Positions 24,426 through 34,805 of a stretch of DNA of 64,000 nucleotides are shown in pieces. The position numbers and the translations under genes were made by a program. Position 1 is the first letter of the stretch, and every line of letters starts with the position of its first letter. Source of the stretch: Plotosus lineatus. Lineage: Eukaryota; Chordata; Actinopteri; Siluriformes; Plotosidae. The DNA lies in the NCBI GenBank assembly GCA_024760905.1, contig CM045734.1:37309564-37373563 (forward strand), written 5' to 3'. The notes beneath the pieces were generated by a model that was given only the letters and a program-made list of their open reading frames with translations, did no database searches and had not been told where the DNA came from.

Positions 24426-24476
24426 GCAGGCACACAGGCACACACACACACGGGCATACACGCGGGCACACACATG

Positions 24477-24535
<59 letters not shown>

Positions 24536-24730
24536 ACACACGCACAGACACCCACAAACAAAAGCCTAAGACGAGAGAAGCCTTGGGTAATTAAAGAGAA
24601 AATGAGGATGAAGGGGACAGCCAGTGTTCAAACGACAGGAATGGTGGTGTCGAAGCAAGCAAACAGAAAAAGTGAGAGAAGAGAGAGATAGCGGGAGGGG
24701 GACGAGTAAGAAAAAGAGAGAGGGACTTAC
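24169..24730 (-). other. mctp1: mctp1 intron 11
   Basis: A 562-nt intron, about a third of which is an interrupted CA/GC alternating purine-pyrimidine tract (24349-24548). In the pre-mRNA this is a UG-rich block ending about 180 nt before the exon 12 acceptor. Confidence 0.85.
24349..24548. repeat. Interrupted CA/GC alternating tract
   Basis: About 200 bp of CA with CGCGTGCGCGC, TATATATG and GCGCGC interruptions. It is almost entirely alternating purine-pyrimidine. Confidence 0.9.
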
Positions 24731-24832
24731 AGCATTATAAATCACGTCTATTTCGAGAAAGATGACCCCTTTTGTTGGCCCTGTCAGCTCCTTGCTTTTC
24801 AAGGCGTAAGCTTTCCGTTCACCATTTTGGAT
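24731..24832 (-). CDS. mctp1: MCTP1 window exon 11: end of C2C
   Basis: The exon encodes IQNGERKAYALKSKELTGPT and KGVIFLEIDVIYNA, the last strands of C2C. The GVIFLEIDVIYNAV signature is shared by MCTP1 and MCTP2. The acceptor is CCCACAG|ATC and the donor AATGCT|GTAAGT. The length is 102 nt, phase 0 to 0. It is close to its neighbours (461-nt and 562-nt introns), the tightest cluster in the gene. Confidence 0.95.
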
Positions 24833-25293
24833 CTGTGGGAGAGGGACATGACAGCCGTCTGTCTGGCAATACCCAGCTGAATACACTCGCCGCGCGACCT
24901 TTGACCCCCAGCTGCTGCATCTGACAGAGAGCCCAAAACAACTGTGGCGGCTCTGACAAGTACCTGTTCATTACGCCCCGACCACTGTCAGCCACAAATT
25001 AACTATCCTGGGGGATCAGCCTGGGAGCACACATTACACTATCCAGCTTTTTTCCCTTTCATTCCTTTTTTTTTTTTTTTCTCCCGGCAAGAGTTCGTTT
25101 TTTTTTTTCATACTCTTCAGAACAGAGTAAAAAAATCTCACTGAAAGTCTTATGGAACGTTCTAATGCTTTTGTTTCCTTAATATGCTTATATGTCTATA
25201 TGTCTCAATTCCATTGCAGTTAGTACTCATTTTTTGCATTTGTACTTATTTAGTCAGTAAAATGTATGCACAGTAAAGAGACTCATGACTCAC
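24833..25293 (-). other. mctp1: mctp1 intron 10
   Basis: A 461-nt intron. The part at 24880-25030 is GC-richer and free of simple repeats; nothing else stands out. Confidence 0.85.
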
Positions 25294-25396
25294 ACTTAGC
25301 AGTGGAATAGCAACTTTGCCCAGGAAGTCAGCGCTTCTGTCCCGATCTTCATCATAGACCGTAACCTCCAGGACGGAGTGGATGTCTTTCACGTTG
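25294..25396 (-). CDS. mctp1: MCTP1 window exon 10: C2C calcium loop 3
   Basis: After completing a phenylalanine codon, the exon encodes [20 protein letters not shown] and [25 protein letters not shown] is calcium loop 3 of C2C with the expected acidic ligands. The acceptor is AATCAG|C and the donor CTAAGT|GTGAGT. A second possible GT one codon earlier was rejected because exon 11 starts in phase 0. The length is 103 nt, phase 2 to 0. Confidence 0.95.
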
Positions 25397-26139
25397 CTGA
25401 TTGAAAAATAAAGTCGAGCCGCGGTGGGAATGGAAAAGAAGTCATTGACTAATATTAAACATTCAAAAATACCTTTGAAATTGTGGTTAAAAAATACATT
25501 TATTTAAAGCCGTGGTGACAGGCTCCATTGTGTGGGGGTTAAAAAAAGATGCAGCGATTCTCCCTGTGAAATGCTATCTTTGAAAAGTAGGCTAAAGAGT
25601 GGAGGAAAATGAGGTTATTCTTAAAGAGACGGGCACTCCAAGGAGAGGCTAGATTACCCAGCTTTCTGTGGGAATTCACAAATGAATTTCCAGCCGGGCA
25701 GATTGAAAGATTATGAAAAAAAAACATTGACGGAACAACCTCTAAATTCCAAACTAATATGAGAAATTATGTATGGCACATTACTGTATTGTACAATAAT
25801 TGGACTTGCAAGGGGAGCGTAATTTCATCCTTAAGTTAATCTTGGTCCTTAAGGAAAAAAATGTACTTATATCTAACAACTCTATGTAGAGCTACGGGCA
25901 TGAAACTAAATTAATGTGAGACTTAAATCTACTACAGCTCTTAATTGTCATCTAGTTTTTATTTCAATACAACAATTATATTTGAAATTTAGAATAAATA
26001 TTTCATTACAGAGCTGTAATATTTTACGAGATGTACTATTTGAATAATGTTAATTTTGCTTAGAGTGTCACATCTACACATCTCTGCCTGAAAAAACTTT
26101 TACACACTTCTGACCACTGATAGAAATATAGAAGCTCAC
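25397..26139 (-). other. mctp1: mctp1 intron 9
   Basis: A 743-nt AT-rich intron in which I see no repeat element. Confidence 0.85.
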
Positions 26140-26242
26140 AATGTGAAGACTTTATTCCACTCTGGGTTGAGGTTCTTGTACACGGTGTGTGTCTGTAAAC
26201 GGTCATTGCTGAGCTCCACGACACAGAAGGGGTCACTCTTGC
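26140..26242 (-). CDS. mctp1: MCTP1 window exon 9: C2C loop 1 and central strands
   Basis: The exon encodes [20 protein letters not shown] followed by [13 protein letters not shown], after completing a split glycine codon. SDPFCVVEL is C2C calcium loop 1 and [11 protein letters not shown] is the conserved mid-domain block of MCTPs. The acceptor is CCTCACAG|GC and the donor ACATT|GTGAGC. A (TG)n tract of about 38 units ends 15 nt before the exon on the sense strand. The length is 103 nt, phase 1 to 2. Confidence 0.95.
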
Positions 26243-26253
26243 CTGTGAGGGAC

Positions 26254-26257
<4 letters not shown>

Positions 26258-26334
<77 letters not shown>
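26258..26334. repeat. CA microsatellite (TG in the transcript) against the exon 9 acceptor
   Basis: A pure run of 77 nt, ending 15 nt from exon 9. Confidence 0.95.
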
Positions 26335-26337
<3 letters not shown>

Positions 26338-26629
26338 CATTACTTTTATCAACTACAGCCTGATGTAATCCACCAGCTCATGTGTTGCAAAATGGTAGCG
26401 ACTCTCACTACCTGATAAAACCGGGGCAGTCTGGGCTGTAGGGCTAAATTATACCCACCCTCGCCCTTAAAACATATGATAATCATCACTGATCTGATTT
26501 GATGTATTCATTTTCACCTGTCTGCAGTGTCAGGGACTCGTGTCCCACTGATATGTTGACGTACACATAGGTAGATAAGAACCGCAGAACCAGTACTGCC
26601 CATGGCCTTAATACCACACTTTTACACAA

Positions 26630-26630
<1 letters not shown>

Positions 26631-26687
<57 letters not shown>

Positions 26688-26705
26688 ACTCACACACTCA
26701 CAGAC
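26631..26705. repeat. CA microsatellite
   Basis: A CA run followed by CTCACACA units, then CT units. Confidence 0.9.
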
Positions 26706-27397
26706 TCACACTCTCTCTCTCTCTGCAGTGATCCATAGTGGGCTGATGAAGAAAGACAACACTTTATAATGATGAGAAGATGGAGTTTCTTGAACATTTA
26801 GAACAATTACGAAAAAAAACATCAAAATTTTAAAATATGACAGCACTCCTGTGGAAAAAGAAAAAAGGATGTTAACTAGCCACCTGAGAGCTTTTTCATC
26901 ACCTACGAACAAACGATTTTTACAAGGTGAGCCAGAAGAAATGACATATTCCCAAAACTGTATCCTCCAGCTCTTGATATCACAAATAATACAACATCAG
27001 ACTAAAAGAATGTGTTGTGCATTCATTGTCAGACTGCCTCACATTGATCTCTGAGGGCTGATAAAAAATGGTGTCACAAAAGGACATTTACATTGACATG
27101 CAGAATAAATGTCACTGTGATCAATGAATAGTCTTGGCTGTCACAAGTCCGATCACTTACAGCAACTCATTGATCAGGCACCTCTGGAGAAGTTCATATT
27201 TGTAATCAATTCAGTTTGTATAACCAATGCCATGTCCTTTACACTGTGCATCAGCTCAAATCATCACCATAATTAGCATCAGTTGTTTGTTTGCTTATTG
27301 TTGTTTGATATTATGAATCATTCAAATCATTGTACACTTATTAAGAACATGTGGTGCTTGTTCAGATTGTTTATGTTCACTGAATATGATTTAAAGG

Positions 27398-27398
<1 letters not shown>

Positions 27399-27442
<44 letters not shown>
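27399..27442. repeat. TA microsatellite beside hammerhead copy 2
   Basis: A TA run bounding the Penelope-like fragment on its left. Confidence 0.9.
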
Positions 27443-27492
27443 CACACAAAAATAAAAGGACAAGACAAAGACTTTCTATTGAAACTCCATTT

Positions 27493-27547
27493 ATCACTAC
27501 AGATCTGTTTCGAGGGGTGGTGAAACCATCCTCTCTCTTCAGGTGAA
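27493..27547 (-). ncRNA. Hammerhead-ribozyme motif in a Penelope-like fragment, copy 2
   Basis: This is an inverted near-identical copy of the fragment at 20705-20810. On the minus strand the core CTGAAGA is at 27542-27536, followed by the same stem II, GAAA and GTA cleavage triplet (last base at 27498). Stem I is weaker: GTGA pairs with TCAC and the fifth position is U-U. The copy is sense relative to mctp1 and lies in intron 8, about 1.25 kb before exon 9. TA tracts flank it on both sides. Confidence 0.7.
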
Positions 27548-27575
27548 TATAGAAGAAGGATCTACTCAGAAAATC

Positions 27576-27577
<2 letters not shown>

Positions 27578-27665
<88 letters not shown>

Positions 27666-27666
27666 C
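27578..27666. repeat. TA microsatellite beside hammerhead copy 2
   Basis: A TA run with one CATTTT interruption, bounding the fragment on its right. Confidence 0.9.
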
Positions 27667-28228
27667 ATTTTAATATATATCTTCATGTATTGAGGTACTC
27701 TGCAGATATCCATTATGAATTGATCCATAAGAAATGTTTAAATTAAGCTTTTTAAGACGCTGTTATAGGTTTGGACACACAGATTGATTTCTTGTCTAAA
27801 CAGAGCCATCATACTAGCAAGTTTGGGATTTTTGCTGCGCAGAATAAGGTGGATGCTTAAATTAATTCAAACTGATAGGCAGAAAAATATAGAGACCAAC
27901 TCTATATCCTGCATGGTTCTTCCAATGACATGTGGTTGTCCCAGGCGACGAACTTTAACCTTGTTTGTGAGGTGCCTGTCTGAGTGCATTTTACGCTTTG
28001 CCTCGATGAAACTTTGACTCTCCAGGTGTGGCCAACGAGACACCGTGTGCTGGTTAATTTTGGCCCGACTGCTGAGATGAGTTCAACCTGATTTTGGCTC
28101 CAATTCAAGATGCACAAATATGCAGTATTAACAAACTCTAAGCTGAAAGGAAAACAGAGATGTAGATGGAAATCAATATAACTGCCCAATTTTGCAGATA
28201 TTTATAGCCAAAGCTCTCTCTCTCTCTC

Positions 28229-28325
<97 letters not shown>

Positions 28326-28330
28326 CACAC
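28229..28330. repeat. TA and CA compound microsatellite
   Basis: A TA run followed by CATACATACA and a CA run, just left of element E. Confidence 0.9.
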
Positions 28331-28364
28331 ATATACATGCATATGTATATACATTATACATATA

Positions 28365-29007
28365 CAGACGCTCCCCGACTTACGTTTTTAATTGGTTCTG
28401 GCCGGCCGAACGTAAGTTGAAAGTGAACGCAAGTTGTTACAGTGACGAATGATGTATGACGCTCATACTGTACTATACATCCATAAATACCATTACCGTA
28501 TCTCATAAAACACCCCTAAATCAATTATTATAAACATAACATTGTAAAATAATATCAAACAATATCAACATTAATTTCAAATAAGTCACTTATTTATACC
28601 GAGTTACTTTACATGAAGCTTGAAACAGTCAATCAACGCTTACAATATGTGAAGCGCTCAATACTGAAAGTAGTGTACTTGCAAAAGTAGTGTACTTGCT
28701 GTGGGTTACAGACTTCCGGTCTTTCACTCGTTTATAACACAGCCTGCACTGATGCAGTCTCCCAGCAAAGAGGAGAGTTCTTTCATTTGTGTAAGTAAAT
28801 AAACTTTATTCAACAGACGCATACAAAGAACAAGTACACAAGTACAAATCCTAATGAATATTAATATAAAAATAAGTATACACTCTTAGGATTCTGCTAA
28901 AAGATAACAAATATAAAGATTGTGCCGATCTGAGCAGATAGTTAATTCATCTCTGTGTATGAGACTTGCACCCATGCTAGTAGGCTTACACTTCTGACCA
29001 ACCATAT
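28365..29007 (+). mobile_element. Family E element, right end missing
   Basis: It starts CAGACGCTCCCCGACTTACG after a TA and follows the copy at 50609 through the CATAACATTGTAAAATAATA block and the GAGACTTGCACCCATGCTAG block. The internal part at about 28780-28915 differs from that copy. Alignment stops near 29007, before the right terminal repeat. It lacks the SINE found in the other copy. Confidence 0.75.
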
Positions 29008-29091
29008 TTGCTTAGGGTTACAAAAGTCCGCAAAACAGTGTAAACACAAAGATCACAGAGACGACATCTTAACATAAGGATAACACGCTAT

Positions 29092-29215
<124 letters not shown>

Positions 29216-29585
29216 TGGAGTTAAACATTTTTATACAACAATTATGATAGGACATGTTTACATATACATGTTTCCAAATATTCCTATTAATTCCATTATT
29301 TATCCTAGAGCATGTATTGCGGATTCTAATCAGTGTTGAATTTTCATTTGCAGGATCAACCCATTGGGAGCATCACTGAATGGAGCTCTTTCTCCCTAAA
29401 CACTGTTGGTTTTACAAACTCTACCCATTTATCGTGCTGGTTTGGAGTGGAGGTACTCCAGATAAACGCCTCAATTAATTACACCGAAGAAGAGCGAGTG
29501 AGGGGAGTAGACCAGCCGGTTGTACACTGGAGTGCAAGTGAGGTAAAAACAGAGCATGAGAATAGGTTAAGATCACCCTCAAATC

Positions 29586-29620
<35 letters not shown>

Positions 29621-29835
29621 ATTAGAGGAGGCACTGTTCCATGTCTCATAACCCTGTGCCATGGCCGATTGAGACAGCGGGGCCCTGAGAGGGCCGTGCT
29701 TCTTCTTATGGCAGGAAAGCAGTGTGAAATCAGAGCTCCTGAGGCAGCCTTGCTTCTCCTGGGAAGGATGGACCGGGCTGTGAGGTCTACGTAACAGCCG
29801 GACCTCCAGATCGTTGAACTGTCACGGACAGCAGT

Positions 29836-29836
29836 A

Positions 29837-29881
<45 letters not shown>
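29836..29881. repeat. TG microsatellite
   Basis: A pure TG run. Confidence 0.9.
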
Positions 29882-29883
<2 letters not shown>

Positions 29884-30325
29884 TGGAAAAGTTCCTGCCA
29901 TCGAGCATGTCTTAATTAAAGATGCCTAGAGAAACTGAACAGACTGAGCAGCTAAAGAGGTGAAGAGTGAGAAGCATTTAAGATACGACTGCCATCATCT
30001 CGTTCTTCCTTCCTTTCATTGTCTATTTAGAAATGAGCTTCTTATTGTCTTCCTTTTCAACAGCACTTGGAGTGGTAATAAAAAGTGAGGTTGGTATTAA
30101 TATAGACAACAGGAGAAAACTTCACAATCTATTATTTTCGAATACCAACTTTTCAACCTTCTATCTAAGTATTTTAAGCGATATCATGGATTCAAACTAT
30201 TCTTAGAGATTTAAATAAATATATTTATTTAAATTAAAGTTGCGGAGCAGATCAAGAATTTCACTCTTATAAGAGTTAAATTCCCAAAACAACAACAAAA
30301 CTCCTTCAGGATACAGAGCGCGCCC

Positions 30326-30333
30326 GCGCACAC

Positions 30334-30391
<58 letters not shown>
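30326..30391. repeat. CA microsatellite
   Basis: A CA run preceded by GCGCGCCCGCGC. Confidence 0.9.
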
Positions 30392-30393
<2 letters not shown>

Positions 30394-30921
30394 CTTGCAG
30401 GAATAGTTTCATTTAAATATAAACTACTCGGACTGAAAAATTATTCGAGCAAGGAGGTCATGTAGTTTCTAAGGGACCTCATAAATGTTCTTTTCCTTCT
30501 GCCTTTCTTTCTTTCTTTCTTTTTTTTTTAAAGATCCATGCAGCTGTACATCTGGTCTATCCTGGTGGTGTATTAGCACAGAGGGAAAAGGATGGTTGCT
30601 AGTAAATGTTTTTGTTAATGGCCCTGTCTCTTGTACTCTGAATAAAAAAAGAGTTCTGTGCGTCGGCTTCTATCTCTTTTCAGCTCGTTAATACATACTG
30701 CCAGAAACTAGGCCTGTCCATGGTAGACTTAATTAAAAGGAAGAATTAATGGATGAGAAGCAGAACCGTGGGAAAATATGTGTCAGACATATAACACACG
30801 GATCTGTGCTTTCTGTATATTAGTACGGAGCAGCAAAGATTAAACTCGTGCCATTACAATAAGTAATACTCTTTATATCAGTCATCAGAGAAAAGTAGAT
30901 CTCACATTCCTTCATATGTGT

Positions 30922-30925
<4 letters not shown>

Positions 30926-30984
<59 letters not shown>
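30926..30984. repeat. TG microsatellite (CA in the transcript) against the exon 8 donor
   Basis: A pure run of 59 nt beginning 19 nt after the exon 8 donor in the transcript. It is complementary to 26258-26334. Confidence 0.95.
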
Positions 30985-30987
<3 letters not shown>

Positions 30988-31003
30988 ACAGAATACTCCT
31001 CAC

Positions 31004-31097
31004 CTGTAACATCAGCTGCCATCAGTCCCTCTGCCCGGATGACTTTCACCTGCACTACACCAACGTCTTTAATGTTGTGAAAGGATCTCAGCAGACT
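31004..31097 (-). CDS. mctp1: MCTP1 window exon 8: start of third C2 domain (C2C)
   Basis: The exon encodes SLLRSFHNIKDVGVVQVKVI and RAEGLMAADVTG. DVGVVQVKVIRAEGL is the first C2C strand, and DVTG begins calcium loop 1, completed by exon 9. The acceptor is CCTTCAG|AGT. An AG two bases further on is unused, because AGT keeps phase 0. The donor is ACAG|GTGAGG. Nineteen intron bases after the exon, a pure (CA)n tract of 59 nt begins in the pre-mRNA (see intron 8). The length is 94 nt, phase 0 to 1. Confidence 0.93.
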
Positions 31098-32684
31098 CTG
31101 AAGGGGTCAAAGTGCATCAGCATTTTAATCATGACAGCCTGAGCTGCTTCTGAAACATTACGCACATATACCATCTTACACACACAAAACAACAAGTATG
31201 CAAATTAAAATTAAAAGTTTTGCTACAAAACAAAAACAACAGTTGCAGTGCCAAAATATAACTAAAATCTTTAAAACATCTAACTTGAAACTAAAGATAT
31301 TTATTCTAAGAAATTGAAACTCACGTCACACTTGTAGTCAATCCTAGATAGTGTTGTGGGTGTAGTGAAGCTTTTTAAAAATTATATTTTACATTCACTT
31401 GAGTGTTTACGCACTTTAACTCATTGGCATTGTTAAGATTATAGAATCTATAATTTAAATGTATTGACCCGTCCAAACCCAAAAAAGTTTTTTTTTTTTT
31501 TTTTTTATCTAAGTGCCTGAAAATGTCTACATTTACTGCTAGAGCAATTATTTTTAAAAAGTTTCAAACAATTCTCATGATTTTTTTTTCCTGTGAAGAA
31601 GACGAGAGATTTTGTTCCCACACACAGTGAGGAGGATGGTTACGCAAAAATATTTCAAAGGTTCACAGTTGGCGATTTGCAGAAGATGGCTAGATTTTGA
31701 GGGTTACAAAGTCAGAATCTACAATTAGATGCCACCTCCATGCCAACAAACCTTCTCTAGATGTAGTGTTCTCTGGATGCTACTGGCATTGTGTGGGACT
31801 GGGCTCTATATTCAGATGAACATAGAAAGGAGTTTTTCTTTTTTTTCTTTCTGGTAAACACTCACGGTGAGTTTGATGTTAAATAAAAACGAGGTTTAAA
31901 CATAAAGACTCTTATAATTTTTTTCTCTGAACGCCTTGGGAAATTTGAAATCATGAGTCCACAAAGAACCAGAAGGTATGAAATTAAAGTTGGTCTACCT
32001 AATTGTTTCGACTGGTTTGTAGTTCATCTATCAATGAATAACTGAGCAGTGATCTCAAATTCCCTCTTGGTATCTAGTGCTATGACTCAGAAGAAGGAGG
32101 TGGCATGGAGTCGCAATAGTTTTTACACGAATTTTGTTTTCAAGTTTTTTTTTCAGATAAAAGTAAGAATGTTTCACATATTTAGAGCAAGATTAAGCAA
32201 ATTTACCCCAAATTTTTAAAATAACTTTTTTTAAAAGAAATTTTACCAATCATGCAAATAATTCTGCAGCTTTCATCACAGAGCTATAATTCTGGACCTC
32301 CATACATCTGTGTATCTATGCACTGTCAAATACCAACTGTTTTGTAACAAAGGAAGGCGATTCGAGACACCTACATAACAGCCTTCCATCTATCAATCAT
32401 GACTGAATCCTGTTCCTCTTAGTCCATTAGACGCCACTGCAAATGACAGTATTTGAAAGGGTTAAACTGTTCAAAGCCAAGCGTCTTTAAGACTTATGAT
32501 TTATGAGAGGGCTAATAGCACTGGTCCAGATAAAAGCCATTCATTCAGACAGCATAATGCTTCTTAACTGCTCCTTTGTGCGTCCATTGGAACATTAAGG
32601 GAGTTGACATGTAGTGATGAACCAAGTGCTGAATCGTGCACAAACTGCATGCTGGATAGAGACAGAATGCTCTCTTCTGCTCAA

Positions 32685-32735
<51 letters not shown>
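32685..32735. repeat. TG microsatellite
   Basis: A pure TG run in intron 7. Confidence 0.9.
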
Positions 32736-33000
32736 GGGGGGTATATGGACAGAAAGTCTATATACAGTTGAAAGGAAAAGTCTCTTCTCCTTCATCTACA
32801 TATAAAAATGAAAAACATGCATGCCTGTCACGCCAACTTCATGATCCAAAAGTTAAGGACAATCTTCTGTCGTTCACGCACAGACTCGCATGAGATAAAT
32901 AGGTCATATTATCTGGTTTGGCTTTTAAAATCAGGGCAAATGTACTTCACTTCAATTTATTTTTCTGTCTGGCAATAACCTTCTCCTTCACACACAAGCG

Positions 33001-33006
<6 letters not shown>

Positions 33007-33099
<93 letters not shown>

Positions 33100-33124
33100 A
33101 GAGAGAGAGAGAGAGAGAGAGGGA
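33007..33124. repeat. CA then GA compound microsatellite
   Basis: A CA run followed by two GA runs separated by AATGACA. Confidence 0.9.
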
Positions 33125-33891
33125 GGGAAGTAATAATAATTTGACTTTTTAAAGTCATGGGTGGACTACAGATTTAACTCATTATAAACTCCAGCTGCTT
33201 CAACTCTTATTGGTGAGATTATTGTCCAAAACCCCACTGAAAGCTGATAAGAATATGAAGGAGGGGCGCAAAAAAGGAAAATTCTCTTTTTTCCACAGAA
33301 CTTTGATACACAATTGCCCTTTAGATTGCTTGTTATTTATGATTATCATGGAGGGAAAAAAACATCAGATAGGCAGGTGCATTTCCACAGCAGAAGGAAT
33401 TTATTATCCTTCTACAGACCACTGAAGAGACGGGAAAACTCTTATAGGAGGACACAGGTTCAATCCGATTATGGGGGGATGTGGACACGGCTGGATGTGG
33501 GACACACACACACGCACACGCACATGCACATGCACATACTGAGGGAGAATCGTGTTAGAAAGTGGGGACCAAAAGCTTGTGGACCAAACGTTGGGGGAAG
33601 GGAAGGCAGTAGGACTGAGGCTTGACTGACAGCTTGTCACTGTGACGTCTTATTCCATCTCTGTTGTGGAGAAAATGAATGTCACCGTGCCGAGCCTTAT
33701 GACTTGCTGTCATCTCGCAGCCGCTCACCTTTTATCAATGCTCTAAATAACATTTCAAGCCCACCGTCTCTTGCCGGACAATCCGGTCAGGGGACATTAA
33801 ATCGGATGACTGTGAAATGTCATAATAAAAATGGAATGCTAACAGCTCCCCCCCCCTTCACCTCACTCCTACTTTCTCTTCTTTGCTATTT

Positions 33892-33939
<48 letters not shown>

Positions 33940-34731
33940 TCTGTGCATTTGTCCGCTCTCTGATTTTAAAGCGCGAGACAGGACGAGTATGGAATTGGGT
34001 GCCACCACTTGAGCAGAGGTCACCCTGGCCCTGACGCCCATTAACGTCCATTAAACGTGAGTCCCCCACTCTGTCGTCTTTCCCTCATTAAAATGCATAA
34101 TTCTCGTCTGCTTACAACAACAGCCATTGAGCAAAGCTGCAGTGTCTCTTATCAGCAAAAACACATATCAGGAAATATAGCATATTTTCTACATGGGATC
34201 TTATAGGATCGACCTTCTGACTGTATGCTCGTCATGGCGGGTGTTAAAATCTTGTTCTTTAAACAAAGTAAAAAGCTCTTTTGTATAAGTGGATGGGTGA
34301 ATTATACATCAAAAAATATCACTACACCTTTAATACACAGGACAGATACACCACATACTATACATGACACTGCATCACAAGTAATATAAAATTTCTCAGA
34401 GCAGTACTATAGGAGACGCAGCTTTGCATTCATGTCTTTTAATGCTATTCTTCAGAACGTAAAATGTAAGCATAAACATGTTCATTTAAATATCTGGTAA
34501 GCATTGTTTTTTGTGATATTTGGTGTATAACAAGTACTGATGGTACAATACATCAAAAGTCACTTCTTATAGGGAAATTTGGTGCTGGATACCACCTACC
34601 ATCAATACTTATTATAGAACACCGAATATTACCATAAAAGTATTTTTGATGTATTATAAAAATCTGACTGAAAGACCTCAGGTCTTAATATTTTGGACAG
34701 CTGAAGAAGGTTGATATTTCTCATATATGAC

Positions 34732-34733
<2 letters not shown>

Positions 34734-34803
<70 letters not shown>
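34734..34803. repeat. TA then TG compound microsatellite
   Basis: Consecutive TA and TG runs in intron 7. Confidence 0.9.

Positions 34804-34805
<2 letters not shown>

Noticed and set aside
29333..29794. A 153-codon plus-strand ORF
   Set aside because: It crosses a CT microsatellite, matches no family, and lies inside mctp1 intron 8 on the opposite strand.
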